Source: Clostridia bacterium (lineage in GTDB: Bacteria > Bacillota_A > Clostridia > Christensenellales > Borkfalkiaceae). Taken from it: DNA of 7,303 bases. The stretch covers positions 970-8,272 of the forward strand of contig RYWC01000026.1 of assembly GCA_003979335.1 (NCBI GenBank), given 5' to 3'. Shown in pieces: positions 7,258 through 7,303 of the stretch (position 1 is the first letter of the stretch; the number at the start of each line of letters is the position of its first letter). Made by a program: the position numbers and the translations under genes. The notes below the pieces were generated by a model, which saw only the letters and a program-made list of their open reading frames with translations, did no database searches and was not told the origin of the DNA.

Positions 7258-7303
7258 ATAATTAAATTTTATTTATTGCTTTAACCCATTGAATTTCAAA
7301 TTC
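7258..7303. other. Very AT-rich tail of the window, likely foreign or misjoined
   Basis: Only 8 of these 46 bases are G or C, far below the rest of the window. No + frame extends the truncated permease. On the minus strand one frame is open from the window edge (EFEIQWVKAINKI, stop at 7262-7264), which could be the end of a convergent gene, though 13 codons are weak evidence. Small inverted repeats are present: TAAATAA (7255-7261) with TTATTTA (7269-7275), and GAATTT/AAATTC (7291-7303) ending exactly at the window edge. Candidates are the edge of an inserted element, a neighbouring low-GC gene, or an assembly artefact. Confidence 0.45.

Noticed and set aside
7291..7303. CRISPR repeat or transposon terminal repeat from GAATTTCAAATTC
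   Set aside because: A single short inverted repeat at the window edge in very AT-rich sequence; no second copy, spacer pattern or transposase is visible.

Overview
The window reads as one co-directional (+ strand) carbohydrate-use locus, most likely for extracellular fructans (levan or inulin type). The order is: tail of a PfkB-type sugar kinase (probable fructokinase), a very large surface-anchored GH32 fructanase, a LacI-family regulator, an ABC-transporter sugar-binding protein, a first (MalF-like) permease and the start of a second (MalG-like) permease. Spacing is tight: 37 bp, a 17-bp overlap, 87 bp, 15 bp and 1 bp. Every start has a purine-rich Shine-Dalgarno. The only intergenic stretch with visible structure is the 87 bp before the binding-protein gene, which holds two adjacent inverted repeats.

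The sequence suggests a Gram-positive Bacillota (Clostridia-like, possibly gut) organism. Support: strong GGGGAG-type ribosome sites, a secreted enzyme held by a C-terminal membrane helix with a basic tail, a ScrR-like LacI regulator next to an MsmEFG/MalEFG-style importer without its own ATPase in view, and moderate GC with mixed codon use. Taxonomy is inference; there is no rRNA or other marker.

Inferred scheme: the GH32 enzyme trims fructan at the cell surface, the binding protein and two permeases import the released sugar (with an ATPase encoded elsewhere), the kinase phosphorylates fructose, and the LacI protein senses a sugar and controls the cluster.

The 3' end is damaged. The MalF-like permease is split by one extra T in a run of eight T (6580-6587); removing one T restores a 326-aa permease. 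The MalG-like permease stops after 40 codons, exactly where base composition falls sharply (8 G/C in the last 46 bases), and the other strand of that tail is open as the possible end of a convergent gene. This could be an insertion or rearrangement breakpoint, or an artefact near a contig end. I see no CRISPR array, RNA gene, complete mobile element or clearly new defence-type system. The most unusual intact item is the architecture of the 1198-aa GH32 protein.
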